Source: Branchiostoma floridae
Lineage: Eukaryota; Chordata; Leptocardii; Amphioxiformes; Branchiostomatidae
DNA length: 64,000 nucleotides
Assembly: GCF_000003815.2 (NCBI RefSeq)
Contig: NC_049979.1
Location: 16,054,900-16,118,899, forward strand
Reading direction: 5' to 3'
Positions 1-14,500 of this stretch are shown here, piece after piece (the stretch's first letter is position 1; every line of letters begins with the position of its first letter). The notes beneath the pieces are model-generated. The model was given only the letters and a program-made list of their open reading frames with translations. It was not told the origin of the DNA and ran no database searches. The position numbers and the translations under genes were made by a program.

Positions 1-1112
1 TGGGATTAAGTCTTACTTATACTATAGTTATAGACTACAAGACTACAAAGGGAATTAGGTTTTCAACACATAATGATAAAATTGATGTCATATGTCAGAA
101 AGTGCAGGAGAATTTTTATCTCTTTGTATGATAGATATATGAAATGTAGACTACTCTAAGCCCATGGGATTGCAGTTTTTGGTTGTAATTGAAAAAGGAA
201 GGTGCCTGTTATAAATGTTTCAATTACAAGCATCAACACATGGGAGCCATGGTCGTAATTCATAGGTCAACTAGATCAAACAACAGGGGTCTTGATGGGT
301 TTTTCTTCATTTCAAGTTGTCTGCAGCCCACAAAAGACAGAGATGTAAAGCATATGTTAGGGAAACTCCAAAGCTCTGTGCTTGGTTCAGTTGATGAAGT
401 GTGGTTCCTTCTGTCCCTGGGGGACACTGTTTATTTTAGGAGCATTTGAACATACTGTGTCCGCTAGTTTGGTATATGCCACATGCCACAAAAGATGACT
501 TGAACAAACTTGCTAACTGAACTGAACAACATGGGATACTTCTGTCATCTGTTGTTTGTTACTGGCCTGCTTCCATGAGTGATTGAGGCAGCTCTTGAAT
601 CATGTGCCTTTTGGACTTTTTGGTTACTTTTAGTACTTTGATTTCTCAAATGGGCAAAGGATTCACTGTTTGCAATAACACTAACAGCATGTATGTAGTT
701 AAATATTAGCCACACTTATAACGGACGATGAGGTACGTGATATCAATTTTTTACATGCAGTTATGCACACAATAAAGTACAAAATGATTATTGTGTAGGC
801 ACTGATATCAGCATACATGTATGTGAACCATGTGTTGGGTTCCTGGAATGATCCTAATTCATGCAGAACCTGGAAAATCATAACAATGTTAACCATAGAT
901 CATGTTACCAGGGCTTAAAAACATACATGTAATTTATACGTAGAGTTCTTGCTGATGCATGAAATAGCTTCAACATATACTATCAGTCAATATCACCATC
1001 ATGACATTGCTCTGCAAATGAAGATTTAGGAAGAATGTGGCTGATAATTTCAATTATAGAACAGACACATCCAAGCATAGTTTGGTACTGTGGCTTTGTT
1101 TTTTCTTCTTTA

Positions 1113-1479
1113 GGCCACACCAATTTAATTTCTTGGTTCACGGATTTTTTCATAAAAAATATGGAGCGAGAGGGCGAAATAAAAATAAAAATAAAAATTG
1201 TAAAATGGTTGGGGTAAAGGTAACGGCTAATCCAAAACATAAAGAAAAAAAGTTTTCAGCTTGAAAAAAATTCAAAAACACTATTTTTGTACAGTAACAG
1301 CACCTGTACCCACACTTTAAGGAGCTTATAATACAAAGGCCTATTTGCTACACCAGAAAGTTGGTGAATGGTTTCATTAATGGTGAAAATTTGCTGAGTG
1401 GTAATTTTTATTTTTATTTTTTTCCCCAAGAAATAGGAGCGAGCGAATCCGTGAACCTAGAAATTAAATCGGTGTGGCC
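1113..1479 (+). mobile_element. PIF/Harbinger-like MITE, copy 1 (367 bp)
   Basis: The element begins GGCCACACCAATTTAATTTC and ends with the near-exact inverted complement. It is flanked by a 3-bp direct repeat TTA (1110-1112 and 1480-1482). The inside is AT-rich with AATAAAAATAAAAA stretches in inverted orientation near each end and has no coding capacity. Three more copies lie at 30386, 49742 and 50149. TWA-type 3-bp target duplications with GG-starting termini are typical of PIF/Harbinger; the class assignment is an inference. Confidence 0.8.
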
Positions 1480-2719
1480 TTATTCAAGGCTGACTTGGCA
1501 GTTATTTTGAAAGGTGGAGACAGTGTATCTAGTAGTATGTCTGCGCATCTATAGTTGTAGTAGCAAGTGAGTATCATATGGGACTGTAGTATTTTAATAT
1601 ATAAAGGCTATTGCCTTGTGGCTGCTTTGTTGCATTCCCCCTCAGTGACAAGGTGTTCTCTCAATGAACACCATGTAGATGAGCTAAGCTTCCTGGAAGA
1701 TGCAAGAGAGGAGTACTAAGCAAATTACTTTAGCCAATTATATTGTTCTTACAATGTTGCAGCATCTGCCAGACTGTTTATTTTGCATGACCCAGTCTTA
1801 CATGTAGGTCCAGCAACTATATAGTGCACATGTACATGATTTCATTTTCTCATAGCAGGTTTTTAACAATGAACAGAGATCCTGTTGTATCATACTATGG
1901 ATATCTATGCTCTATGTTCCTTCCTGCAGGACTCTTACAAAGTAGGATATGACTACTTTGTGGGCAATGTTAGTATCAACAGGAAAACTGTCTAGGCTGA
2001 TTCAGAAGTTTCACCGTTGTTAATTGGGGTTTGTAGCCAATACCACTAGCAGTATGATTGACCATTTAAATTTATGACATTGTTTTGTGTGAAATGAAGT
2101 TTCAATTATAATAATCACCTCTAGTGTATGTTAACAGCTTAACTGCAAATGAGTAGACAGTTGAAAATTGTTTTGAATACAAATGTTTTGAACACATTTT
2201 CAAACAATTAAGCACTGTTTCTACTTGAAGTAATTAGAAATGCTAAGAAGACTATTTCTTTCTGCAGACAAAATATATATGAAAACGATGTAATATACAT
2301 GCATATGTAGTCTCGTGCTTAGGTCGGGCTGTTCGACTTGTTTCCCAACTGGTGATAACAGTCAATTTCTCAGGCAGTTAAGTCTGGCAGTTACCTTCTG
2401 TTTTACTGACAGTATCGTTTACAGGTAGCAGTATAACACCATTGGTAATGTGGTTGGGCATTGCAGCTGTCTGTTTTATGTCCAAGAGGAAGAAAGAAGT
2501 ACCTGTTCACTTCATCTGCATGTAACTTAAAATTTGTAGTTTGTGCATTGATTGAGCTGATGGGCAGCTTGATTATGGTAGACAAGTAAAACGTGATGTT
2601 GAAGTTGTTATTATCTGCAAGTTCTGTCAACAATAATTGAATAAGCTTAGGATCCATCAGGGATTGTTAGTCCATTTGGAGGGTGCTGACATCTCATTTG
2701 CATAACAGAAACATTGGAT

Positions 2720-2860
2720 AAATATAGAATACAACATGGTGTATTCTGTACCACCCGAGGTGCCAGCCCGACCGCGGGTAGGATTGGACGAAGGGCGATC
2801 CGATTCGCAGCAGGGCTGGGACAGAGGGTGATGCAGAATATTCCGTGTTGTATTATATTT
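2720..2860. mobile_element. Foldback (hairpin) MITE, about 141 bp
   Basis: The left arm (from AAATATAGAATACAACATGG) and the right arm (to TGTTGTATTATATTT) are imperfect inverted complements. The pairing continues inward through CCAGCCC / GGGCTGG, so nearly the whole element can fold into one hairpin with a GC-rich centre. An accidental 125-codon frame (2714-3091) crosses it and is not treated as a gene. Confidence 0.6.
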
Positions 2861-5800
2861 GTGTCATACCCACCTGAGAAAACACATGTTTCAATGCAAA
2901 ATGTGTCAGAAGTTGAGAATATTTGGTGCCCGCGAACAAAAATTGTCACAACAGCAATGTTCCAACGTCCGAATCAGGTATTAGAATTTTTGACAAATTG
3001 TTCAATGGAAGCCTGTGTGATAAAACTTGGAAGCCTTGTTATCATCCGGCCCGGAACACCTGTATGGAACGTTATTGCGGCCCAGGTATGACATAAAGTA
3101 CAGTTCTAAACATAGCCAACAAGCCACTTGTTAAGAATACCAGACAGTAAAGAAACTAGAGGAGGGAGGAGCAAACTTGATCAGACAATTAGCATCATGG
3201 GTCACACACACACCACAGTGTGACACTGTTAGGAATCCCTCAAGGCCAGTCACCTGACTGGTAAAGAGACAACAAAGATGTGTTACTGAACTACAGGGGC
3301 CCTCAGGGGCTCAGGGTAACATTGCAGAGGGGCCCTGTGTGGACTGCTTTGATAAAATTACATGGTTCAAGGATATCTGTGTTTTTATCATGTATACTGT
3401 ATAGTGTACTGTAGCCTTGGTGTTCCTCTGTTGTATTCAATGTTCATTATACACTTGTGCCTGTATGATAGAAGGTCCTAGCATGGGTACCATCCTTGTT
3501 AGTTGTATGCTTGCTTCCCTTGTGTGCTAGGTTGGTGAGCCTCCTTGAGGAGAGAGAACATAACAAGGGCTGGTACCCAGGCTTAAGAATGCCCCATCGT
3601 ACTAGTCATAGCCTCTTCCAGATGCTGCGGATCTCTAGGCTAATAGCAGAACCTATTCAGTCTTCTGACATCACCATGTGACAGAAAATAAATTTTCAGT
3701 ACAGAGTCAAAATGGTATTTTCTGCAAATGACAAAAACATTGAAAAGAGAAATTCAATTATTTTTTGTGTGTCAGCTAGTCAATATGGAATGATTTTATT
3801 GTTGACCGACATTCATGCTTCACGTAATGCTCGGTATGCAGCGTCTGTCTTCTGTAACCTTTCATGCATATAACCCTAGGCTAACCTTGGCATGTTAATA
3901 GAGCTGAAGGTACATGTATGACTATTTGGAGAGGTAGGTCAATGGAATGTTTTGTCCTAAGTGGAGACAGCTTCAAGTAGATTCCCAATTTTTCAAGAAG
4001 TCAGGCAAGACAATGTTAGGAATCAGGATATGTGCAACATAGAAATCATACATGTATTCACAAAAAGTAGTATTGATATGTGAAGCATATCAACACCCTG
4101 AATTCTACAATTAACAAATGTATAACCCCTTAGATTAGGTGGCCAGACAGGTGGAAAAGACTCAGGTTCTGCCAGGATGGAAGATGATTGCTTGACAATA
4201 CATTGTAGATCTATATGGGGAGTAAGAGCCAAAATGGAAAGAATTCTAAAAAAATATGACTCAAAATACTGTGCTTGATTTCTTGTTCCTGGAATAAATA
4301 ATTCTCAATAAACCAAGCCTGTCTTTTTTTAGTACCAAAAGGTACTTTGTGTTGGTAAAGCACTTGCTGAGGACAGATTGGGTTGGGTGATAAAACTGTG
4401 TTGGATTGCAGTGAGGCCAGGGTGATGATACTGTTTACTTTAGGCCGCATAAACATGCCTTTATAGGTGACATCCACGCTTATTGATTATGGTCTGTTTC
4501 TTGCAAAAAAAGGTCTTGTTCCAGGTCATTCTGATAAATGGAGAAAAAAAGATACTTGCCACTGTTTGCCCTCAAATAACAACTTGGTGCAAAGTAGGAA
4601 TTTGAACTGAAGCGATTCCTTCTGATCATTTGTGTTGGATTCCAGAGTTTTGGGGAGTTCCTGGCTGGCTAAAACAGCTTTTCAAAGCTGTTGTTGATTG
4701 CAATGTGTATAACAGTGTTAAACGTATGATAGTGTTAAACAGTTCTGCTTGTTAGTTTTAAGCGAGAGAATTAATATCCAGACCAGAAGTCTAAGTTCAT
4801 GGTTTTTTCATGGCCTTACTGTTGCCCCTTGCAGTCACCTGGAAGTCCGAGTACGAGTCTCACAGTCACAGTGTGTGAGTGGGTAGGATTCCAGACATAT
4901 GAGTAATCTTGATGACATCATGGCATGAATAATTAAGCACATGCATTTGTCCCCCTCAATGTCAGCGCAGGTGTGTCACCATGGTGCCACCTGAAGCCCT
5001 GGCAGCCAGGTTAACAATCTGCTGACAGGCTGTTGAGGTTTTGCCAACTCTCCAGCAGGGAACATGGTGGCCTTGGAATGTGAAGCCATGATAGGTGAAG
5101 GGTCACAGTAACACAGTGGAAAACTACAACAGCAAAGATTCACCTTTATTCTTTGTATAACAGACTTAATCCACCATGTAACCGGATCTAATCTAGGTCC
5201 TGTACTGTTTTTGTTTGATAGTATACTGTCATGAATGATTAAAGTACATGTTAGTACTGTATTGTGTGATATAGACCAAAACATGTGTAGCATGATGTAC
5301 ATGTTACATCAGTATTGTAAAATTACAGATGGTGATAGTATCGTGGCTCTTTTTTAGTACACATTGGAAATCAGCTACTAGTATTATTTATGAGCATCTG
5401 AGTTATCCCCGCTGGCCTTCACCCTTTGAGCTCTCAATGTTATGTGACAAACATACCTAAGTAAATGACTACATGTTACAGGGCTTTTACCCCCAAATAA
5501 GGAATTTGATCTAAATCCAACCTGTCTACCATAGAAAAGTAGATCATTGCCAGTGAAAAACCAAAGTTTGTTTATTAAATTATTTTCCATTTACACATAA
5601 TACAGTGACTTAAATTTCTCTAAATTTCCACCTCTGATTCAGATGAAATTAACATGCATGCAAGCAGCAAAGAACTGTATAATTTTATCTGTAATCTTCA
5701 GGATATCATATTAGATCTATTGTGTCAATATCAATCCAAACCTGATGGGTACAGATTGCAGATGCAGGCAGTGTGCCCTCCAGGTTTTTCATTACCAGCC

Positions 5801-8203
5801 CTTTCAGTGTCAGCATAGCAAAGGAAATATGATGTCTGATAGACTGTTTTACTTCAGGGAGCTAGAGTCACTGACAGCTCTGTTAGCCTAATGAGTGTGT
5901 CTGGATCAGATCCATTTCCCCTGAAACAGGGACAAGGTTAGTTCATCAAACAGCATAGACCTTTTTTGTTGCTATTTCACATATCAGTCTCTGACTTGAT
6001 GAAATACCTCAACATAGCATGAAGACTGTGTCCTTTGGAAAGTACAGGGAGCAATCAGCAAAAGATTCTTAAGGTAAAGGGAGAAGATTCAAATTAAGAC
6101 ATATCTTCCCTGTTGGTCCCTTATGTCATGAAGATTGTAATGTAACATGCAAGTGCCTGGCAGAGGTGTATTCCTTATGTCACAATTTAGCACTTCTTTG
6201 AATGGCCATAATTCAAATGAAACAACTACTCAACCAAGAAGTAAAGGTATATACTAAAGGAACATGGGTATGTAGATACATGATATTGATAATGATTACA
6301 ATAACTTGAATTGTGTTTGAAGGGCATTCTTCCATAACACCAGTGCTACTAGTACTACTGTAGTTTATCAGCCATTTTATCCACTTGCAGAAGGGAATGG
6401 AACAATTAGTGTATACTATAGGTGGCAATGCTGAGAAAACAACAGCTATCAGAACAAGACACGCAATCTGAGGGTAGAAAATACTCAATGAAAAATCCAT
6501 TTGTAAAATCCCCAAGCCTGCTATGAAGGCAATCAGAGACATTGCAGGAGCAAAGGTAGAATCATGATGAAGACAATAGTGAACACCCCCACATTGCCAA
6601 AGGCTATTGTTGCCCTTATAACCTCCAGCCTACTCCAGTCCCCCACATTCTTATAGTGGTGCAACCAACTACATGTATTGAATAGTCTAATAGACATTGC
6701 CACTGTTCCAAGAGATTGGACCTTTGTTGGTGGCCTGTGCCGTTGCCTTCTGGTTACACAGTACGTGTACTACTATATTACTATATAGTGTTAGACATCA
6801 GACATCAGACAAGGCTTGGATTTGATAAAACCTGAAGAAATGTGCATTTTTCTGCAGGGAAGGGTGAGAGAAGATAATGTATTCCTCCAGACTCATGAAT
6901 TTTAAATGTACTTCTTGGTAATAATATGAATACACATACTTAGCTATACATAGTTTTTGGAGGTCACTGCATTCTGACCTTTCAAAATAGAATCTGTAAG
7001 GTCCAGTGGGAGAATTCACCTCTGATATTCAGCATTCCATTTGATTCCACCATTACATATCATCAGTTTGGTATCTTTGAAGGTTGGCTGGTGTGCATAG
7101 ATGTGAGTTTGCTTGCAATGTGCAGTTTTCAACACCACATCTTAATTAAGAGTTGGTCATATTACAGTAGATACAGTGCAGACCTATGTTTGATGATTAA
7201 GATAGTGCCTTGTGAAGATTTGAGAAATGTACATCCAAAGATATGTGTACATTTTGCAGATATCTTCAGATAGGCAAGGCGTATATTGATGTTATCTTGC
7301 ATACTCCCAGCTAATTAGATGTATATGGGACATAGAGACTCTAAACTCTAGTACATGCTGTGTGTGCTCATTATGCAATATGCGCTGGGTCAGGGTCTGT
7401 AAAACACATGTTCATGTACTTGGGGACATCGCCTATAACCTTGGTTACTCAGTATTAAAATTCTCTATGTGTACTTGCTGACGATAGTTATTATTTGTCA
7501 AGATCCATCCAGGTTTCTATGTTTTACCATTGTTAATTTTTCTGCTGTACATGAATTCTGGGACATGTGAAAATCCATGCAGTAACTGCTCCATGACTCA
7601 GGGTGTCAGTACTGAAAGTGTCACCCAGTGAAATATACTATATAAGTATATTGTCTGTCTCGGGGAAAAAAGTCTGGTACATACCTAATATGTGGTTTTC
7701 AATCAGCATATAGGATTGTAGCCTGATTAAATCTCGCTTATAGCAGCCCACCAAACATCCGCCGGTCCCCTAGAGGGGCCAGTTTAATACAGCCCTGGAC
7801 AGCAAAGTTTGTGTTACACAGACTAATAGGATTGTGTTTGTTTTATAGCTATACAACAGCAAAGAAAACATCTTTCAAGTGAATCCAATTTTTATAACCT
7901 TTCATTTGAAAATGTTTTAAGTCTGACATCATATTAATGACTGAGTCAAGAACCGTGAAATGCACTAATCATATGGTTTTGACAGAAGTACTGGCTTCTT
8001 GGAAAGAAAGAAAGGTATTTCCATAAAGGTTGTGTCTACTTGTTCAAGGCTTTAGATGTACAGAATCACAATGCATTTAGTCCTGAAACATGGCAGCTGA
8101 GTAGAGGGCAAGGGAAAATTGAGATATTGTGGTCCAAACAATACAAGTTGTTAATTCTTTTTGTTTTCTCTTGTGTTACAGAGAACCGTTTGGACAGACA
8201 AAG

Positions 8204-11200
8204 ATGAACCGACTGCGTAAGAGTTTTCGGCGGTCGAAGGAGCCGCATGTTCCGGAGTGCAGCAAGCCTCACCAGTGGGAATCAGATGAGAAGGCAGTAC
8301 GGAGTGGGACGTGTAACTTCCATGTCAAGGTGGGGATAGCTGGATTCAGCTTTGTCAAACTTTTCAACATAGACAGTTTGTAAATAAGTATAATAATGTA
8401 TAGCAGTCAAATTTGGTTGATCATCTCTCTAACAATGTTATACAAATATTTTTCTCCATCACTTTGTTTAGTCTATTTATACAACAGTTTTGGCAGGCAG
8501 TATGAAACACATAGCACAGTTTGAAGGACATTCCCATTTATCTTGAGAACATCACCATACTGGCACTAATGAAGCCACAACCAGACATGTAAATGAGCAT
8601 AGGAGTAGACTTGTTCATGCCTCATGTGTATGTATGTTTACAACAATGTTTCCTTTCATCCATTTAGTTAGAACCGTAAAACCTTCGCTATGTACGGTAA
8701 TTCTGCACACAGTTGTTCATGATTCTCTATTGTTTTGTTAAATAGTCAGAGATGATGCAAAAGGAATTTTCTGTCCATGTATGTTTGGGTTGCTTGTCTA
8801 GACACGATGCTGGGAAAATCAATAGAGGCCAGAGGAAGGTGACCTCTCTCTCTTACGTTGCGGTCACTTAGCTACAGAGTTGGATGCAGTCAGCCATCAT
8901 TATTCTAGGTTCTGACTACTGATAAGCTATGTTGTTCAGTGCATTGATAAACCTTGTTTCAAACTCCAAGCTCTTGAAGGGTATATAGGAAGTTTATATA
9001 GAGATCAAACTTATTGTGTTAAAGAACACTACGGATTTTACATTGCAACATTTAGATTCAGGATTTCTTCATCATCAATATTTTTATTGAACAGCTGTAC
9101 ATGGACAAAAGTTACTTTTTGGACATAGTTGAAAATCATTGAAATAGAAAGTCTTTATCAAGGTATGATAGTTTAGTTAACTGAATTGACAACAGTCACC
9201 ACGTACATCACAGCATGGCTGCTTTCCCAAAAAGACTTGTGCAGGTAAATACCGTAACACTAGTCAGAATTGGATACTGACCATTTTCTCTTGTTGTTTC
9301 TGTTAGTGGCAGGAGTCAATTAAACCATTTCCCACCAATTGCCATTTCTTTGTTACAGTACCTAGGATGTATTGAAGTGTACGAGTCTAGAGGGATGCCA
9401 GTATGTGAAGAAGCTCTGCACAAACTCAAGAATGTAAGTATGGCTGCTGTCTTCATCAAGCCATGATGGGTTTGTCAGGCACAAGAAACAAGGATATTAG
9501 GGAGGAACCAGCAAAGATTGTGAGGGGGGTAAATTAGTGAATCTGGTCTGGGAAGCAGATAATTTCCAACAGAAAGTGGAATGGAGACGAATAAAAAAAA
9601 ATTCAAGCATTCAGTGAATCCATTCTGCAACAGCTCCATTTCCCCCTTAGTGTAAAAACATGCTTCGTCCAACATTTCAAGATGCTTGTAGATAATCAAC
9701 TTTCAAGCTTGGCTCGAGTGGGAGCTCGACTAAAGTTTAGTAAAGTAAGTGTAGATAATCAAAGGTAGAGACTTCACAAGGCTTGAATATAAGATGTAAT
9801 GTGACTACAACAGCAACAACTGTTTAAACTGGTTACATTACAGTAGTCTGCCAATCACACACTAGAGTTGATCAATTTCAATTTGCCAATGGAGAAGAAA
9901 TCAATTCAGCAAAGTACACAAAATCCCTTTATCTGAGAGGATAATGTTCTTAAGTGCAGAAGATTATTGTGTTAATCTATAAACCTGTCAGATATCAAAG
10001 CTGCTGATATCAAGTATTCATTTATCCAGTCAGTTTGTCCCCTAATTGCTTTTCCAGACACAAATGGTAGACGATTAGATTGGACCTTCTCGTGATGCCC
10101 ACATTATAAACCATGTCATATTCATTTTCAGATTTATCACAAGATAATTCAGTGTACGATTCAGAACAAAGAGCTATCTGCAGCTCTCAAAGTCAATAGT
10201 GTTCATGGAACAAATCAAGATGATAAAATTTGTCTGTGAGGATTTTTAGAAGATATGAAAGAAGACAAAAGCCTTTACTCCGACTCAAACACAGCAGTTA
10301 CAGTTGGAAATATTTATCGTTTGAATTTTGCATTGTTGTTACAACTTTCACACTTCTCTATTGACTAAAATTCTCCACTTTGAATGCTGCAAAACACTTT
10401 CCCCTAAATCTTAAGCACTGTGCATAGAATTTTCCATGCTTTACAAACAAGGACATCTGTTTTGTTTTCACTCAGTTGTTTTACTTTGTTTTAGTTTATA
10501 TTTTGTACCTTTATCACACCTCTCCCAGGATTCCAAGGGTGTACGAGGATTTTTCCGTCGAGGAAAGGTAAAAACTACACAAAAGGCCCAAAACATCATC
10601 ACTTCAACCCTTCACTCTCTAGCTATCTTTTGTTGATTTATTCAGTTCACTTAATTCTCTTTTTTTTATCCTTTGTTTTACTCCTGTATGGGTGAAGGGC
10701 AGCTTCCTGGGGTAACCCCTGGAATAGCCACGCATGCAGATCATAGATGCTTCTACTGACTGTAACCCATATGATAAACCTGGTCTAACCACAGTGTAGC
10801 AGGCTGGCCTTGCAATTGAGCAAATTGTAGGGTTCAGCCTGAGGCATGGAGCATGCAGATACTGAATGCCATTGGTACAAATAATGGGATACTTTTACTC
10901 CAGCTGATGTTTCGTGAGATCCACATGGGGAAATACAGGCCATCTATGGCTATGAGAACTAACCATTGTTTCTGCATGGTAGCTGCATGTCACTCTAACA
11001 GATTGAATGTTAAAAAATGTTTCATTTGGATACATGTATGGTATTGTCTTAAATAAATGTGCACTACCTGTAGTTTTATTTGCAACCTGAAGGTGATTAC
11101 TTTCTTATGTAGATCTTGGTTGGTGATATTGTTTACCACAGTATTTGTATTAATGCAGACTTTTATGCCATGCAGTGCACATTTATGACAGAAAGCACAG

Positions 11201-11459
11201 TACATGCCAGTAGTTTTGATTTCTGGCAATTGAAGCAGTACATATAATTGTGAACTGAACAGTGTGTTACCATAAGTTTGGGCACAATTTTGTTTTATTT
11301 ATGTGGCAGGAATGCATTGATTAGAACTTTGTAAATTGTATGTGGTTTTTTTTGCATGAAGGTGGTTTTGGGGCTGGTCTTCCATCATTGTTTCTTAGAA
11401 CAGTTGGCCTTAAAGGAGATGACTTTCTCCCCCAAAATCGACACTCCAATGTATCTTTG

Positions 11460-11506
<47 letters not shown>

Positions 11507-14500
11507 TCCTGGCTGGTTCATCACCAAACAGAAGAGAATCTATAAAGACAAATGACAGTTCCCTCCCTTTCCTGAGAGGTACATGTCCAGAACATCCTCT
11601 CCCAAAGGAAAGCATTAGTTTGACACACACCAATTGATGTTGGGTACAGACCACACTGATCTAATCTGTATGTCTGTTGTCTCCTGTTCAGTCGGGGAGG
11701 AAGAAGACGAGAGCAGTTCTGTGGGTCACAGCAGACGCACTCAGAGTAGTGGATGAAGACAGCAAGGTAATCAACTGGGTTATCTTAGCTTGAACTTTCA
11801 TCAGTTTTGGTACGTAACATCATTATAACATCCAACTTGCCAGTTGCCAAAAGACCTACCATTTCTTTGGTTATCTCCAGGAGAACTGAGGACCCAATTA
11901 CTTAGGTGGCCAGCTTTAGATGTGACATGCAGTAGGTCTAAGATACAGTGTCGTGAAAGAAACTCCTGACATAATTATCAGAGCCTATCAGCCTTTCTTG
12001 TACTTGAACAGGAGTTGATACTGACTTTCGACCACATTTGATTTATTGCTAACATACACTTGATCAGTCTACTCTTGTTTTGTTGGCACAAAGTTAACTC
12101 CTTCTCCATCAATGCTCACCAATTGATGGATGTTGTGGCATCATTGCTCAACTGATAGGTATTAGTGAGACATGTTTGTTTTGCACTCAGCTGATATAAT
12201 CAGGCAAGCTGTCAAGTGCCTGTATATTTCGTACCAACAGTTGCCATTTTTATTGCTTTTTAATCCTGTGAGCTCTGGGAAATTAGAGTGCAGGGGGGAT
12301 TCTGATAAGTGAAATAGATATTCCCTAAATGTAATATGAAGTGAGCAAACACCAAAACTTGATAATCAAGGAGTAATACACAAAATATATACATATGGTG
12401 TCAATGATATGACAAATAAATAATATTCCTAATTGGTGTTGTGATTCATAAATGCCTACCACATTTGCATCGAACTTTATTGAGGTATCCCTTTGGCACC
12501 ACATTCATGTTAGTTTCAGAGTAAGGCAACATGCATGGAGAAAGTAGAAAAACTCATGTCATGGTCTTACCAGAAGGTTGTTTGTAAGTCTGATCACGAT
12601 CAGCAGAATGAGTTCACCGTGCAATACATTTTCTCTAACATTGTCCGGTTGCTTGAGAAGGGCAGCCGTCCCTGGCAAGGGTATTACTTTCTGCCATAAG
12701 TCAGGTCCGGACTGGGAGCATCTGCAGTGTTCGTTACCTGCAGGTTCCATATGAAAAGTGGTGCCCCCGCTCAACAGGTCACTCGGCCAGGACTGTAATT
12801 TTGTCAGGGTCCAATATGAGACCAAGTGATAGATGCTGCCTCTAGATTTGTGGGTGGCTGAATTTTGCAGTATCTAAAATGCCCTTACCAGAATATCCTA
12901 GTGCTTGAAGATCGGTTTCTTGAAAAGAAACTTCTTGCAGCCAAATGACCAGTTGAATTAAAATTAATATTCACTAAGATTTATAATTTTGCATAGAAAT
13001 ACGTACATGTAATATGTTATAACCAGATTTGGTGTTTCATGTAGACCAAGCGGAGTGGAAAGTGTTGTTTCTTGTAGAAATATTGTAGATTAAAAAACAA
13101 AGGATTTTTGGTGTGATGTTCGTATGTCTCTGTCTTCAGCAAAGGCATATGCCAGTATTGGTGTATATCTCTCTGATAATGTATTTCAAGCAGTACCTGA
13201 TGAAAATTCTGTCCTCGATTCAAGAGCACCTACAGTAGGTGATGCAATTCATGTGCATACATGTTATATTTGCTGTTCAAAACATTCTCATCAGGTTTTC
13301 ATTTTGATGTCCAAATGCATTATGTATACCTGTAGTTGTCCCCAGCTAGGCTTTGTCTGGTGGAATTATCCAACTCCCAAAGGTGATAAACAGCAGTTGG
13401 ATTTCTGTGCCTTTCCACAGCATGACTGGATGATAGATATGTTGTATTTTCAAGGGTGTCATATATTGCTATAGTTGCAGATGTTCCAGTAGTCATTGCT
13501 ATGGCCCTTTGTCAGTTCACCCGTAACCTGCTGCAATATCAAGTCTGGCACGGTGCCAGCCATGGACCAGTTTCATAAGAGGAGTATACAACAAGAGATG
13601 AAACTGCTATTACAGAAACCAATAATCGTTTCCTCTACTACATCCTACATGTATTTTAATGTGCATCAAGTGAAGATGAATAATGTATGGTATGCAAAAG
13701 ATCATGATGGCAGCAGAATCGGTCATATATAATATATCCAGGTGGTCACCCTGATATGAATTTACAATTAGATCCGCATATTGCTACATGGATGATAAAT
13801 GATACGCTGTCGGCGATGGGCGGATAGTATTTTAACACCTGACCTCATCACTCATTAGCTAATTTCTCACCTGAATGATGGCCAACGATACAGAAACCAT
13901 AGATCAATGATGTCTAGTATTTTACACTATCCTGCTGGGCCTAACTTACACTTGAAGGTTTTAAGTGTGAATATTTTCCCCAGGTAGCCATTTGTACTTG
14001 TCATAATATGTCAGGCTCTTTATTTAGCTGGGTTGCAAGAAGTAAGTTTCGGTTATAGCAGATTCAGAGCCTATGTGCATGGATATCACTAGTGTACTTG
14101 CATAACTTAGAGCCAATATTACAGGCATCTCTCAGTTTGAGGGAGCAAAGCTTTGTGTTGAGTGCAGAAGCACAAAGAATATTGTATTGGGGATCTGGGG
14201 TTATGCTCCTTAACCTTCTAAATTGATATTTTCCACATTCTGAAGGCCAACCTTTGAATGGCTCAATTGTGATTTTGTGGTTCTGTTGGTGACATGATGG
14301 AAATGTCATGAAGTTTCGATTTTTGTCTGTAAAGGGGGACAGAATGGCTTGAATTTTTAACAATCTTGAAAAGCAAAATTTTGTCTATATGCAGAAAGAT
14401 GGATGCTGGAGAGAGCCCTCCGGGGGGACTTGTCACCCAGACCAAGGGCATATTTATCAACTGTTGATAACAAGCCAGTAGCTCTTAAAACAAGCACTCA

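Larger units (their letters stand above)
1..8180. other. Non-coding upstream/5' intron sequence of NUMB
   Basis: No conserved exon was recognised in either strand. Open frames here are short, lack splice logic and have AT-rich, non-coding composition. The stretch holds a Harbinger-like MITE (1113-1479) and a foldback element (2720-2860), both listed separately. Because the first coding exon of NUMB begins after a good acceptor (ending at 8180), this region probably contains non-coding 5' exon(s) and a long first intron of NUMB, but I cannot place the transcription start. Confidence 0.55.

Noticed and set aside
2714..3091. 125-codon open frame
   Set aside because: It crosses the foldback element and continues into AT-rich sequence. 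It has no splice context, and its first third is the hairpin arm.
11321..11654. Four overlapping frames rich in His-Thr or Cys-Val
   Set aside because: They are translations of the (CA)21 microsatellite.
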